Below are positions 23,688-32,574 of a stretch of 64,000 nucleotides of DNA, in pieces. The notes beneath the pieces are model-generated. The model had not been told where the DNA came from. It was given only the letters and a program-made list of their open reading frames with translations, and ran no database searches. Position 1 is the stretch's first letter. Every line of letters begins with the position of its first letter. Origin of the DNA: Dyella sp. C11 (GTDB taxonomy: Bacteria > Pseudomonadota > Gammaproteobacteria > Xanthomonadales > Rhodanobacteraceae); the NCBI RefSeq assembly GCF_003121485.1, contig NZ_QAVX01000010.1, forward strand, positions 1 through 64,000. The letters are read 5' to 3'. A program made the translations under genes and the position numbers.

Positions 23688-25712
23688 TTACGCCACCTTC
23701 TGACGCTGCGGCGCGGCCACCGGAGCCACCTGCGTGGTCTGGAACTGCTTGAGCTGGGCATGACGCGAACGTTCGATCTTCTCGACCTCGGCCGCCGGCA
23801 CCCAGTAATCGATGTCACGGTCGTAGGCGCGGACGATGAAGGCGGCAACCATGCCGACCAGGCCCAGGGCGGCCATCCACCAGATGTGCCACACCAGGGC
23901 AAAACCCAGGACCGTACCGAACGCGCCCATCACCACACCGACGCCGGTGTTACGGGGCATGTGAATGTCTTCGTACTTGGCAGGCTGCACGTAGGCGACT
24001 CCGTTTTGTTTGTCTTCCCAGAATTGGTCGAGCTCTTTGATCTGGGGAACGATGGCGAAGTTGTAGAAAGGCGCGGGCGAGCTGATGGCCCACTCCAGGG
24101 TGCGGCCACCCCACGGGTCGCCGCTGGGATCGGTGAGCTTCTTGCGGTCGCGCACGCTCACGTAGAACTGGATCAGGGTGCACAGGATGCCCACCGCGAT
24201 CACCGCGGCGCCGAGCGCAGCGACGATCAGGAACGGCTGCCAATCGGGATTGGCGTAGTGGTTCATGCGACGCGTCATGCCCTTCAGGCCGAGCACGTAC
24301 AGCGGCGCGAACGCCATCCAGAAACCCACCAGCCAGCACCAGAACGATGCCTTGCCCCAGAACTCGTTGAGGCGGAAGCCGAAGGCCTTCGGGAACCAGT
24401 AGTTGATCGCCGCGAACACGCCGAACACCACGCCGCCGATGATCACGTTGTGGAAGTGCGCGATCAGGAACACGCTGTTGTGCAGCACGAAGTCCGCACC
24501 CGGCACTGCCATCAGCACGCCGGTGACGCCGCCGATGACGAAGGTGACCATGAAGCCCACCGTCCACAGCATCGGCACGTTGAACTCCACGCGGCCGCGA
24601 TACATGGTGAACAGCCAGTTGAACAGCTTGGCGCCGGTGGGCACCGAGATGATCATCGTCGTGATGCCGAAGAAGGCATTGACGCTCGCGCCCGAGCCCA
24701 TGGTGAAGAAGTGGTGCAACCACACCACGAAACTCAACACGCCGATGCACGAGGTGGCGTACACCATCGACTTGTAGCCGAACAGCGGCTTCTTCGAGAA
24801 GGTAGCGACAATTTCCGAGTACGCACCGAAGCACGGCAGGATCAGGATGTAGACCTCCGGGTGACCCCAGATCCAGATCATGTTCACGTACATCATGGCG
24901 TTGCCGCCAAGCTCGTTCGTGAAGAAGTGCATGTCCAGGTAACGGTCGGCCGTGAGCAGCGCCAGCGTCACCGTCAGGATCGGGAACGCAGCCACGATCA
25001 GGATGTTGGTGACCAGCGCAGTCCAGGTGAACACCGGCATCTTCATCAGCGTCATGCCGGGGGCACGCATCTTCATGATGGTGACGATGAAGTTGATGCC
25101 GCTCAGCGTGGTGCCGAGACCCGACAACTGCAGTGACCAGATGTAGTAATCCACGCCGACGGTCGGGCTGTACTTGATGCCCGAGAGCGGCGGATAGGCC
25201 AGCCAGCCGGTGGCGGCGAAATCGCCGACGAACAGCGACACCATCACCAGCACCACGCCCGACATGAACAGCCAGAAGCTGAGCGAGTTCAGGAACGGAT
25301 AGGCCACGTCGCGCGCGCCGATCTGCAGCGGCACCACCATATTCATCAGGCCCGTGATGAACGGCATGGCCACGAAGAAGATCATGATGACACCGTGCGC
25401 GGTGAACACCTGATCGAAGTGGTGCGGCGGCAGGTAGCCGGCCGATTCACCGGCGGCCATGGCCTGCTGCGCGCGCATCATGATGGCGTCGGAGAAGCCA
25501 CGCAGCAGCATGACCAGCGCCACGATGATGTACATGATGCCGATCTTCTTGTGGTCCACCGAGGTGAACCATTCCTTCCACAGGTAACCCCACAGACGGA
25601 ACTTGGTAACCAGCGCGAGCGTCGCCAGGCCACCGAGGATGACGGCGACGAGCGTGCCCATCACGATCGGCTCGTGAAACGGGATCGCGTCAAGGGTGAG
25701 CTTTCCAAACAT
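23688..25712 (-). CDS. cyoB: Cytochrome o ubiquinol oxidase subunit I (CyoB)
   Basis: This is the catalytic haem-copper subunit of the quinol oxidase. The 674-residue protein has about 15 membrane segments. It contains the low-spin haem ligand region [15 protein letters not shown], the CuB/Tyr site [15 protein letters not shown], the CuB His pair in WLHHFFTMG, the K-channel region and the haem ligands in [13 protein letters not shown]. Length and extra C-terminal segments fit the quinol (bo3) rather than the cytochrome c branch. It lies between cyoA and cyoC with 3-bp gaps on both sides. Confidence 0.98.
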   Translation of the reverse strand: MFGKLTLDAIPFHEPIVMGTLVAVILGGLATLALVTKFRLWGYLWKEWFTSVDHKKIGIMYIIVALVMLLRGFSDAIMMRAQQAMAAGESAGYLPPHHFDQVFTAHGVIMIFFVAMPFITGLMNMVVPLQIGARDVAYPFLNSLSFWLFMSGVVLVMVSLFVGDFAATGWLAYPPLSGIKYSPTVGVDYYIWSLQLSGLGTTLSGINFIVTIMKMRAPGMTLMKMPVFTWTALVTNILIVAAFPILTVTLALLTADRYLDMHFFTNELGGNAMMYVNMIWIWGHPEVYILILPCFGAYSEIVATFSKKPLFGYKSMVYATSCIGVLSFVVWLHHFFTMGSGASVNAFFGITTMIISVPTGAKLFNWLFTMYRGRVEFNVPMLWTVGFMVTFVIGGVTGVLMAVPGADFVLHNSVFLIAHFHNVIIGGVVFGVFAAINYWFPKAFGFRLNEFWGKASFWCWLVGFWMAFAPLYVLGLKGMTRRMNHYANPDWQPFLIVAALGAAVIAVGILCTLIQFYVSVRDRKKLTDPSGDPWGGRTLEWAISSPAPFYNFAIVPQIKELDQFWEDKQNGVAYVQPAKYEDIHMPRNTGVGVVMGAFGTVLGFALVWHIWWMAALGLVGMVAAFIVRAYDRDIDYWVPAAEVEKIERSRHAQLKQFQTTQVAPVAAPQRQKVA

Positions 25713-25715
25713 GGC

Positions 25716-26702
25716 TTACTTCTCTGCCTTGGCCGGGGTGATGTTCGAGGACATCGCGTCCCCGTCCTGATGCGGGTGCATGTCCATCTGCATGCTTTCC
25801 TGCGGCGCGTCGTGATGCATCTGCATCATGTCGCCGTGCATGGCGGCGTCATGCGACATCTCGCCCATGTGCTTGTTGACCACGTTGACGAACAGGTTCG
25901 GCGCCACGTTGCCGTAGTAGGTCACCGGCGTTTTCTCGCTGGGCTGGGCCAGCGCGTTGTAGCCGTCGGTATCCAGGTTCGCCTGCGAGGCCTTGGCCTT
26001 GGCGATCCAGTCCTTGAAGCCATCTTCGGAGGTGGCGATAGCCTGGAAATGCATGTCCGAGAAGCCCTCGCCACTGAAGTTGGTCGAGAGGCCCGCGTAC
26101 GTGCCCGGTTCGCGCGCGATCAGGTGCAGCTTGGTTTCCATGCCCGCCATGGCGTAGATCTGGCTACCCAGCTGCGGAATGAAGAAGGCGTTCATCACCG
26201 AATCGGAGGTGATCTGGAAATTCACCGGGCGGTCGGTCGGGAAAGCCAGCTCGTTCACCGACGCCACGCCGTATTCCGGGTAGACGAACAGCCACTTCCA
26301 GTCCATCGACACCACTTGCACGGTGATTGGCTTGGCTTCCGATTCCAGCGGCTTGTACGGATCGAGCGCGTGCGAGCTCGTCCAGGTGATCACGGCCAGG
26401 ATGGCGACGATGATGGCCGGAATGGTCCACACCACCACTTCGATCTTGTTCGAGTGCGACCAGTTCGGCGCGTAGGTAGCCTTCTTGTTCGACTGGCGAT
26501 AGCGCCAGGGGAACCACAGCGTCATCGCGATCACCGGAATCGCCACGATGGCCATCAGGCCGAGAGCGATCAGGATGAGGGACTTTTCATGGGCACCCAC
26601 ATCGCCCTTGGGCATGAGGACTTCCATGTTGCAGCCGCTGAGCAACACGGCGGCGCCAACGCCTGCGTAGCGCAGGCGCGAAAAAAGGGCTTGCATGTTC
26701 AC
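25716..26702 (-). CDS. cyoA: Cytochrome o ubiquinol oxidase subunit II (CyoA)
   Basis: This lipoprotein subunit of the quinol oxidase has 328 residues. The signal peptide ends at lipobox LLSGC, two membrane segments follow, and a cupredoxin-like periplasmic domain contains [20 protein letters not shown] and [18 protein letters not shown]. The CuA Cys ligands are absent, as expected for a quinol oxidase. The C-terminal tail is unusually rich in Met and His ([18 protein letters not shown]). I prefer GTG 26702, which has AGG about six bases upstream, over ATG 26696. The operon contains cyoABCD but no adjacent haem O synthase gene cyoE. Confidence 0.95.
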   Translation of the reverse strand: MNMQALFSRLRYAGVGAAVLLSGCNMEVLMPKGDVGAHEKSLILIALGLMAIVAIPVIAMTLWFPWRYRQSNKKATYAPNWSHSNKIEVVVWTIPAIIVAILAVITWTSSHALDPYKPLESEAKPITVQVVSMDWKWLFVYPEYGVASVNELAFPTDRPVNFQITSDSVMNAFFIPQLGSQIYAMAGMETKLHLIAREPGTYAGLSTNFSGEGFSDMHFQAIATSEDGFKDWIAKAKASQANLDTDGYNALAQPSEKTPVTYYGNVAPNLFVNVVNKHMGEMSHDAAMHGDMMQMHHDAPQESMQMDMHPHQDGDAMSSNITPAKAEK

Positions 26703-26918
26703 TGACTACCTGGGGTGCAGCGTGGGGACGCGGCATGGTAGCGATGTTGCCTGCGCGTTGATACAGCTTTGAGACACAATGCCGCAGCTGAATTTTCTTG
26801 CGCAGACGACTGCGGCGACTTGACTAAAAAATGCAAGTGCTCGCACCCGCTTTTGATCGTCGACCTTGGTAGAAAATTGTCGAAAATCGATGCGCGACCG
26901 CCCTGCTACCATGCGTCG

Positions 26919-28718
26919 ATGGACCACACCACGCCCACGAAACTGGCCGCCCTGCGGCAAGCCATGCAGCAGCACGATGTCGCTGCCTGCCTGATTCCCA
27001 GCGCCGATCCCCATCTTTCCGAATACTTGCCTGCGCACTGGCAGGCCCGCGAATGGATGGCGGGATTCACCGGCTCGGCGGGAACGCTGGTGGTCACGGC
27101 CAGCCATGCGGGCGTCTGGACGGATGGACGCTATTTCGCCCAGGCCGCCGCGGAATTGGCCGGCAGCGGCATCGAGCTGATGAAGCAGCGCGTGGCGCAC
27201 GCGCCGGAACACATCGACTGGTTGCTGGACAACCTGGGTGAAGGCCAGACGCTGGCCGTTGCCGGCGACAGCTTCCCGCTGGCCAGCGCCCGCCAGCTGG
27301 CGCGCCGACTGGAACGCATCGGTGCGCATCTGCGGACCGATCTGGACTTGCCTGGGCAGATCTGGCCGGATCGCCCTGCACTGCCCGCCGCGCCAGTCAC
27401 CGAACATCCGGCGCGCTACGCCACCCAGCCGCGCGGCGACAAACTCAACCGCCTGCGCACGGCGATGCGCAAGCTCGGTGCCACGCACCACCTGGTTTCC
27501 AGCCTCGACGACATCGCATGGCTGACCAACCTGCGTGGCAGCGATGTGGAGTGCAATCCGGTGTTTCTCGCCCACCTGCTGGTGCAGGCCGAGGGACACG
27601 CCACGCTGTTCGTCGATCGGGGCAAGCTCAACGATGCGCTGGTTGCCGCGCTCAATGCTGACCAGATCCGCGTTGCCGACTACGCCACCGTGACCGATGC
27701 ACTGTCCGAGCTGGGCGCGCAGGACAAGCTGCTGCTTGATGCCAACCGCGTCGTGGTCGCCATCGCATCGGCCGTTCCCGGCACGGCGCAGCGCATCGAG
27801 GCCGCCAATCCGTCCACGCTGTTCAAGGCACGCAAGACCGAAGCGGAACTGGAAAACATCCGCGACGTGATGCGTCGCGACGGCGCTGCACTGGCGCGCG
27901 CCTTCCGCCGCCTGGAAGAACGCGTCAGCGCGGGCATGACCCAGACCGAGCTGGACGTGGATAGCCTGCTTCGCGAAGAGCGCTCCACCCAGCCCAATTT
28001 CATCGGCGAGAGTTTTTCCACCATTGCGGGTTATCAGGCCAACGGCGCGTTGCCGCATTACCGCGCCACGCCGGAGGCGCACAGCACGCTGAAGCCCCAG
28101 GGCCTGCTGCTGATCGATTCCGGTGGCCAGTACCTGGGCGGCACCACCGACATCACCCGCGTGCTCGCCCTCGGCGAAACCACCGCCGAACAGCGCCGCG
28201 ACGCCACGCTGGTCATGAAAGGCATGATCGCGCTCAGCCGCGCCCGCTTTCCCAAGGGCGCCAGCGGCCCGCAACTGGATGCACTGGCACGGGCCCCACT
28301 GTGGGCCAGCGGCATGGATTACGGCCACGGTACCGGCCATGGCGTCGGCTACTTCCTGAACGTGCACGAAGGCCCGCACGGCATCCGCCCGCCCGCCTCC
28401 GGCGCCACGCTGGTGCCGCTGGACCCCGGCATGATCACGTCCATCGAGCCAGGCCTGTACAAGCCCGGCCGCCACGGCATCCGCCACGAGAACCTGGCCG
28501 TGGTGATCGAGGCGGACAAGACGGAATTCGGCGAGTTCTACGCCTTTGAGACCCTGACGCTGTGCCCGTTCGACCGCCGCGCGCTGGAACCGGGCCTGCT
28601 CAACCCCGAGGAACGGGCCTGGCTGGACGACTACCACGCCACCGTCCGTGCGGCCCTGGCCCCGCTGCTGGAAGACGCCGACCTTGCGTGGCTGGAACGC
28701 CACTGCGCCCCGCTCTGA
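26919..28718 (+). CDS. Aminopeptidase P family protein (M24B Xaa-Pro peptidase)
   Basis: This 599-residue cytosolic metallopeptidase has two N-terminal creatinase-like domains (about 10-300) and a C-terminal M24 pita-bread domain. The metal ligands can be seen in LIDSGGQYLGGTTDITRV (two Asp), GHGTGHGVGYFLNVHEGP (His), TSIEPGLY (Glu) and RHENLAVV (Glu). This three-domain length is the eukaryote-like long form of aminopeptidase P. ATG 26919 (MDHTTPTKLAAL) is preferred to an earlier in-frame ATG at 26769, which lies in the control region shared with cyoA. Confidence 0.94.
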   Translation: MDHTTPTKLAALRQAMQQHDVAACLIPSADPHLSEYLPAHWQAREWMAGFTGSAGTLVVTASHAGVWTDGRYFAQAAAELAGSGIELMKQRVAHAPEHIDWLLDNLGEGQTLAVAGDSFPLASARQLARRLERIGAHLRTDLDLPGQIWPDRPALPAAPVTEHPARYATQPRGDKLNRLRTAMRKLGATHHLVSSLDDIAWLTNLRGSDVECNPVFLAHLLVQAEGHATLFVDRGKLNDALVAALNADQIRVADYATVTDALSELGAQDKLLLDANRVVVAIASAVPGTAQRIEAANPSTLFKARKTEAELENIRDVMRRDGAALARAFRRLEERVSAGMTQTELDVDSLLREERSTQPNFIGESFSTIAGYQANGALPHYRATPEAHSTLKPQGLLLIDSGGQYLGGTTDITRVLALGETTAEQRRDATLVMKGMIALSRARFPKGASGPQLDALARAPLWASGMDYGHGTGHGVGYFLNVHEGPHGIRPPASGATLVPLDPGMITSIEPGLYKPGRHGIRHENLAVVIEADKTEFGEFYAFETLTLCPFDRRALEPGLLNPEERAWLDDYHATVRAALAPLLEDADLAWLERHCAPL

Positions 28719-28755
28719 CCCGGTTCCACTTACATGGCCCGGTGCCACCTTTGTA

Positions 28756-28831
28756 TGTAGGAGCGCACCTGGGCGCGACCCAACGTGACCGCTGTCCGCA
28801 ACGGGCGGTCGCGCACAAGTGCGCTCCTACA
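28756..28831. repeat. REP element family C, copy 1
   Basis: Inverted arms begin TGTAGGAGCGCAC (28756-28768) and end GTGCGCTCCTACA (28819-28831), with further complementary GCGCGACC/GGTCGCGC inside. Confidence 0.85.
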
Positions 28832-28865
28832 AGGTATTGACCGCCTTGATCCACCTGCTTTTGAC

Positions 28866-29020
28866 CGTCATCCCGGCGCAGGCCGGAGGCGCCTTTCAAC
28901 GGCCGAAGGGCCGGTCATCCAGTAACGGCGCGGCGCGATTTTCGTTGAAGGCCGGCCGATGCGAGGCTTGGCGGAAACCTGGCAGCGAGGCGCTGGATCC
29001 CGGCCTGCGCCGGGATGACG
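28866..29020. repeat. REP element family B, copy 3
   Basis: It starts CGTCATCCCGGCGCAGGCCGG and ends CCGGCCTGCGCCGGGATGACG-like, with an internal CGGCCGAAGGGCCGG hairpin and a second GTCATCCAGT segment. Confidence 0.82.
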
Positions 29021-29118
29021 AGCCAAAGGCCGGCACGAACGACGCGTACGCACAGCCATCTTGACCCCTCAACCTCACCCAGCCATCCTCCCCCGATTCC
29101 CGAGCTTCGACCCTACCC

Positions 29119-31008
29119 ATGAGCAGTCGCTACAACGCCGCCGACATTGAAGTCCTTTCTGGCCTTGACCCGGTCAAGCGCCGACCCGGCATGTACACGG
29201 ATACATCGCGCCCGACCCATCTGGCGCAGGAAGTCATCGACAACTCGGTGGACGAGGCCATCTCGGGCCACGCCAAGACGCTGGAAGTCATCGTCCACAC
29301 CGATGGCTCGGTGGAAGTGACGGACGACGGCCGCGGCATGCCGGTGGACATCCATCCAGAAGAAGGCGTGCCCGGCGTCGAGCTGATCCTCACGCGCCTG
29401 CACGCGGGCGGCAAATTCTCCGGCAAGAACTACAACTTCTCCGGCGGCTTGCACGGCGTGGGCGTGTCGGTGGTGAACGCGTTGTCCAATCGCGTGGAAG
29501 TCACGATCCGCCGCGACGGCAACGAATACCGTATGGCATTCGAGAATGGCGACCGTGCCAGCGAACTCGAAATCATCGGCTCGGTGCCCAAGAAGAAGAC
29601 CGGCACCACCGTGCGCTTCTGGGCCGATCCGAAGTACTTCGATTCGCCGAAGATCTCGCTGGGCAAGCTGCGCCACCTGTTGCGTGCCAAGGCCGTGTTG
29701 TGCGCCGGCCTCAGCGTGAAGCTGGTGGACGAAGCCACCGGCGACGTCAACGAGTGGTACTACGAAGACGGCCTGCGCGATTACCTGCGCGACGAACTTT
29801 CCGGCGCCGAATCCATCCCGGCCGAGTTGTTCGTGCATCACGTGCAGCGCGAGGCCGACGGCCTCGATGTCGCCCTGGCCTGGCTGCCGGAAGGCGAGCT
29901 GGTGCAGGAAAGCTACGTCAACCTTATTCCGACGGCGCAAGGCGGCACGCACGTCAACGGCCTGCGCTCCGGCCTTACCAATGCCATCCGCGAGTTCTGC
30001 GACATCCGCAACCTGCTGCCGCGCGGCGTGAAGCTGGCGCCGGAAGACGTGTGGGAGCGCCTCGCTTTCGTGCTGTCGACCAAGCTGCAGGACCCGCAGT
30101 TCGCCGGCCAGACGAAAGAACGCCTTTCCTCGCGCAACGCCGCGGGCATGGTGGAAGGCGTGATCCATGATGCTTTCAGCCTGTGGCTCAACCAGCACGT
30201 CGACCTGGGCGAGCGCATTGCGCAGCTCGCCATCGAACGCGCCAGCGCGCGCCTGAAAGCCGCCAAGCAGGTGGTGCGCAAGAAGATCACGCAAGGCCCG
30301 GCCCTGCCCGGGAAGCTCGCCGACTGCACCGCCACCGACCTCACCCGCACCGAGCTTTTCCTGGTGGAAGGTGACTCGGCCGGCGGCAGCGCCAAGCAGG
30401 CACGCGACAAGGAATTCCAGGCGATCCTTCCGCTGCGCGGCAAGATCCTCAATACCTGGGAAGTCGAGTCCACCTCGGTGCTCGCTTCCGAAGAAGTGCA
30501 CAACCTGGCCGTCGCCATCGGTTGCGATCCGGGCAAGGACGACCTGACCGGCCTGCGCTACGGCAAGGTGGTGATCCTGGCCGACGCCGATTCGGACGGC
30601 CTGCATATCGCCACCTTGCTCAGCGCGCTGTTCCTGCGGCACTTCCCGGCGCTGGTGCGCGAAGGCCACGTGTTCGTCGCCATGCCGCCGCTGTTCCGCG
30701 TGGACGTGGGCAAGCAGGTGTTCTACTGCCTGGACGAAAACGAAAAGAACGCCATGCTGGAACGCGTGCAGCGCGAAAAGATGAAGGGCGCCGTCAGCAC
30801 TACCCGCTTCAAGGGCCTGGGCGAAATGAATCCGGGCCAGCTGCGCGAGTCCACCATCCATCCGGACACTCGCCGCCTGGTGCAGCTCACCGTGGATACC
30901 GACGACGGCACCACCAAGCTGATGGACATGCTGCTCGCCAAGAAGCGCGCCAGCGACCGCAAGGCCTGGCTGGAAGAAAAGGGCGACCTCGCCACGTTGG
31001 AAGTCTAA
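29119..31008 (+). CDS. parE: DNA topoisomerase IV subunit B
   Basis: ParE is the ATPase subunit of topoisomerase IV, which decatenates daughter chromosomes. The 629-residue protein has the GHKL ATPase motifs EVIDNSVDEA, DDGRGMPVDIHPE and GGLHGVGVSVVNALS. The transducer domain follows, then the TOPRIM motifs VEGDSAGGSAKQARD and ADADSDGLHI, and a conserved C-terminus with TRFKGLGEMNPGQL. Length and the absence of the GyrB insertion identify ParE rather than GyrB. A REP-family-A hairpin follows the stop and may act as terminator. Confidence 0.97.
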   Translation: MSSRYNAADIEVLSGLDPVKRRPGMYTDTSRPTHLAQEVIDNSVDEAISGHAKTLEVIVHTDGSVEVTDDGRGMPVDIHPEEGVPGVELILTRLHAGGKFSGKNYNFSGGLHGVGVSVVNALSNRVEVTIRRDGNEYRMAFENGDRASELEIIGSVPKKKTGTTVRFWADPKYFDSPKISLGKLRHLLRAKAVLCAGLSVKLVDEATGDVNEWYYEDGLRDYLRDELSGAESIPAELFVHHVQREADGLDVALAWLPEGELVQESYVNLIPTAQGGTHVNGLRSGLTNAIREFCDIRNLLPRGVKLAPEDVWERLAFVLSTKLQDPQFAGQTKERLSSRNAAGMVEGVIHDAFSLWLNQHVDLGERIAQLAIERASARLKAAKQVVRKKITQGPALPGKLADCTATDLTRTELFLVEGDSAGGSAKQARDKEFQAILPLRGKILNTWEVESTSVLASEEVHNLAVAIGCDPGKDDLTGLRYGKVVILADADSDGLHIATLLSALFLRHFPALVREGHVFVAMPPLFRVDVGKQVFYCLDENEKNAMLERVQREKMKGAVSTTRFKGLGEMNPGQLRESTIHPDTRRLVQLTVDTDDGTTKLMDMLLAKKRASDRKAWLEEKGDLATLEV

Positions 31009-31015
31009 GCTCTTA

Positions 31016-31054
31016 GCCCCCTCTCCCCTTCGGGGAGAGGGCTGGGGTGAGGGG
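31016..31054. repeat. REP element family A, copy 2
   Basis: Arms CCCTCTCCCC (31019-31028) and GGGGAGAGGG (31032-31041) are followed by CTGGGGTGAGGGG. It is inverted relative to the copies at 14.2 and 61.0 kb and lies 10 bp after the parE stop. Confidence 0.85.
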
Positions 31055-31153
31055 CCAACCTAGCCTCGGTTGTGTTTTCACCCGCACCGCAGCTTTCCTA
31101 GCAACCATGTGCAGCGCTATCTTCATGCACTGCCGACACGGAAAGCCCGCCCC

Positions 31154-31675
31154 ATGGCCCTTACGCCGCCCATCGACCTGCAACGCTGGATCGACGAACA
31201 CCGTCACCTGCTCAAGCCGCCGGTCGGCAACAAGTGCATCGTGGATGGCGACTTCATCGTGATGATCGTGGGCGGTCCCAACTCGCGCACCGACTACCAC
31301 TACGACGAAGGCCCGGAATTCTTCTACCAGCTCGAGGGCGAGATGGTGTTGAAGGTGCAGGACGAAGGCCAGCAGCGCGACATCCCGATTCGTGCCGGCC
31401 AGATGTTCTATCTGCCGCCCTGCGTGCCGCACTCACCGCAGCGTATGCCCGACTCCATCGGCCTGGTGATCGAGCGTCGCCGCCTCGCGGGCGAGAAAGA
31501 CGGCCTGATGTGGTACTGCGAGCGATGCAACCACAAGCTGTACGAGGAATATTTCACCCTCGACAGCATCGAGCGCGATTTCCCGCCCGTGTTCGAACGC
31601 TTTTATCGCTCCATTGATGCACGCACGTGCGTTGAATGCGGGCATCTGAATCCGGCGCCGGCAAAGTACAGCTGA
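31154..31675 (+). CDS. nbaC: 3-hydroxyanthranilate 3,4-dioxygenase
   Basis: This enzyme opens the ring of 3-hydroxyanthranilate in the kynurenine route of tryptophan breakdown or quinolinate-dependent NAD synthesis. The 173-residue cupin has the Fe ligands in [19 protein letters not shown] and [11 protein letters not shown]. The C-terminal rubredoxin-like metal site has two CxxC pairs (CERC and CVEC), as in bacterial enzymes. ATG 31154 gives the usual family length; the earlier in-frame ATG at 31070 adds a non-conserved leader. No other kynurenine-pathway gene is in the window. Confidence 0.95.
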   Translation: MALTPPIDLQRWIDEHRHLLKPPVGNKCIVDGDFIVMIVGGPNSRTDYHYDEGPEFFYQLEGEMVLKVQDEGQQRDIPIRAGQMFYLPPCVPHSPQRMPDSIGLVIERRRLAGEKDGLMWYCERCNHKLYEEYFTLDSIERDFPPVFERFYRSIDARTCVECGHLNPAPAKYS

Positions 31676-31692
31676 CGGCAACCTGGCTGCAC

Positions 31693-31766
31693 TGTGGGAG
31701 CGCACCCTGTGCGCGACTGCCCGGTCATCCTAGCTGTGATAGTCGCGCACAGGGTGCGCTCCCACA
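31693..31766. repeat. REP element family C, copy 2 (26-bp perfect arms)
   Basis: Perfect 26-bp inverted arms (31693-31718 and 31741-31766), starting TGTGGGAGCGCACC, enclose 22 nt. It lies between convergent nbaC and the NUDIX gene and may serve as a two-way terminator. Confidence 0.88.
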
Positions 31767-31788
31767 AAGGTAAGGGTTGCGTCTCGAA

Positions 31789-32322
31789 TCAGGCGCGCTG
31801 CAGCCACTTGGCCGCCATGCGGCGCAAGGATTCGTCGCTCGCCGGATCATCGGCAATCTCGCGAATGGATCGCCACGCCAGCGCATGCGATTCCTCACTG
31901 ACCTCGAACGCTTCGCTCGCACCCGCGCGCACCACATAGCGCACGTCGTAGTGCCAATGCTCCGGCTCGTTCGCTCGCGCGGGAATGCGATGGCGATCCA
32001 GGTCAAACGGCTCGGCGTCCACGCTCAATCCGGTCAGGCCCGATTCCTCTTCGGCCTCACGCAGCGCGACAGAGGCAAGGTCGTTGTCACCATCCGCGTG
32101 ACCGCCCAGCTGCAGCCAGCGATCCAGCTTGCGGTGGTGCGTCAGCAATACGCGCTGGCCATCGGCGCTCACCAGCCATGCCGATCCGGTGAAGTGCCCT
32201 TCCAGGGCTTCGCGAAAGAACACCCGGTCGCCTTCCGCCAGGACATCGACGAAATGGGCGACGTCGTTTTCATGGGGCCATTGCCGGCCGTAATGCTGAA
32301 GCTGCGAGAGCAATGTGCTCAT
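31789..32322 (-). CDS. NUDIX hydrolase
   Basis: This 177-residue NUDIX-fold hydrolase has its box at GGHADGDNDLASVALREAEE followed by ESGL. It fits the GX5EX7REUXEEXGU pattern except that the first Glu is Asn. The metal-binding REAEEE core is intact, so activity on a nucleoside diphosphate-type substrate is plausible. The N-terminal about 45 residues resemble a helical lead-in seen in other bacterial NUDIX proteins. It is convergent with nbaC. The substrate cannot be told from the sequence. Confidence 0.9.
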   Translation of the reverse strand: MSTLLSQLQHYGRQWPHENDVAHFVDVLAEGDRVFFREALEGHFTGSAWLVSADGQRVLLTHHRKLDRWLQLGGHADGDNDLASVALREAEEESGLTGLSVDAEPFDLDRHRIPARANEPEHWHYDVRYVVRAGASEAFEVSEESHALAWRSIREIADDPASDESLRRMAAKWLQRA

Positions 32323-32523
32323 GGTTCGTCCACTGCAAAGAAAGGCCGCAAGGCGGGGCGCGGCAGGGGCGCATTATTCCAGACGCGACAGGCTCTGACA
32401 CCGTTTCCAGCCTCGCTCCAAGCCAACCGCAATGCAGCTTGTACCGCCAAGGGGCACTGGGCTATGGTGCCCTGTCGTCGCAGGGGAAGCGGCGCAATAA
32501 CTATGGCGCAAGCCATCGCTCCA

Positions 32524-32545
32524 AGCTCTTAAGAAGCTCTTAAGA
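32524..32545. repeat. 11-bp tandem repeat upstream of the first permease
   Basis: AGCTCTTAAGA occurs twice in direct succession (32524-32534 and 32535-32545), 30 bp before the permease start. It contains AAG/CTT dyads and could be a regulator site or part of the untranslated leader. Confidence 0.45.
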
Positions 32546-32574
32546 AACGACAGATCCGGCGGTAGGGGAGAAAC

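Larger units (their letters stand above)
28719..29118. other. Gene-free, REP-rich spacer upstream of parE
   Basis: This 400-bp spacer holds one family-C and one family-B palindromic repeat (listed separately). The remainder up to the parE start is featureless to me. Confidence 0.65.

Noticed and set aside
23112-25136. 674-codon plus-strand frame opposite cyoB and cyoC
   Set aside because: It is antisense shadow with extreme His/Arg/Glu content and no recognisable domain; the minus-strand oxidase genes have all catalytic motifs.
26706-28748. 680-codon minus-strand frame opposite the M24 peptidase
   Set aside because: It is antisense to a gene with intact metal ligands, with no conserved features of its own.
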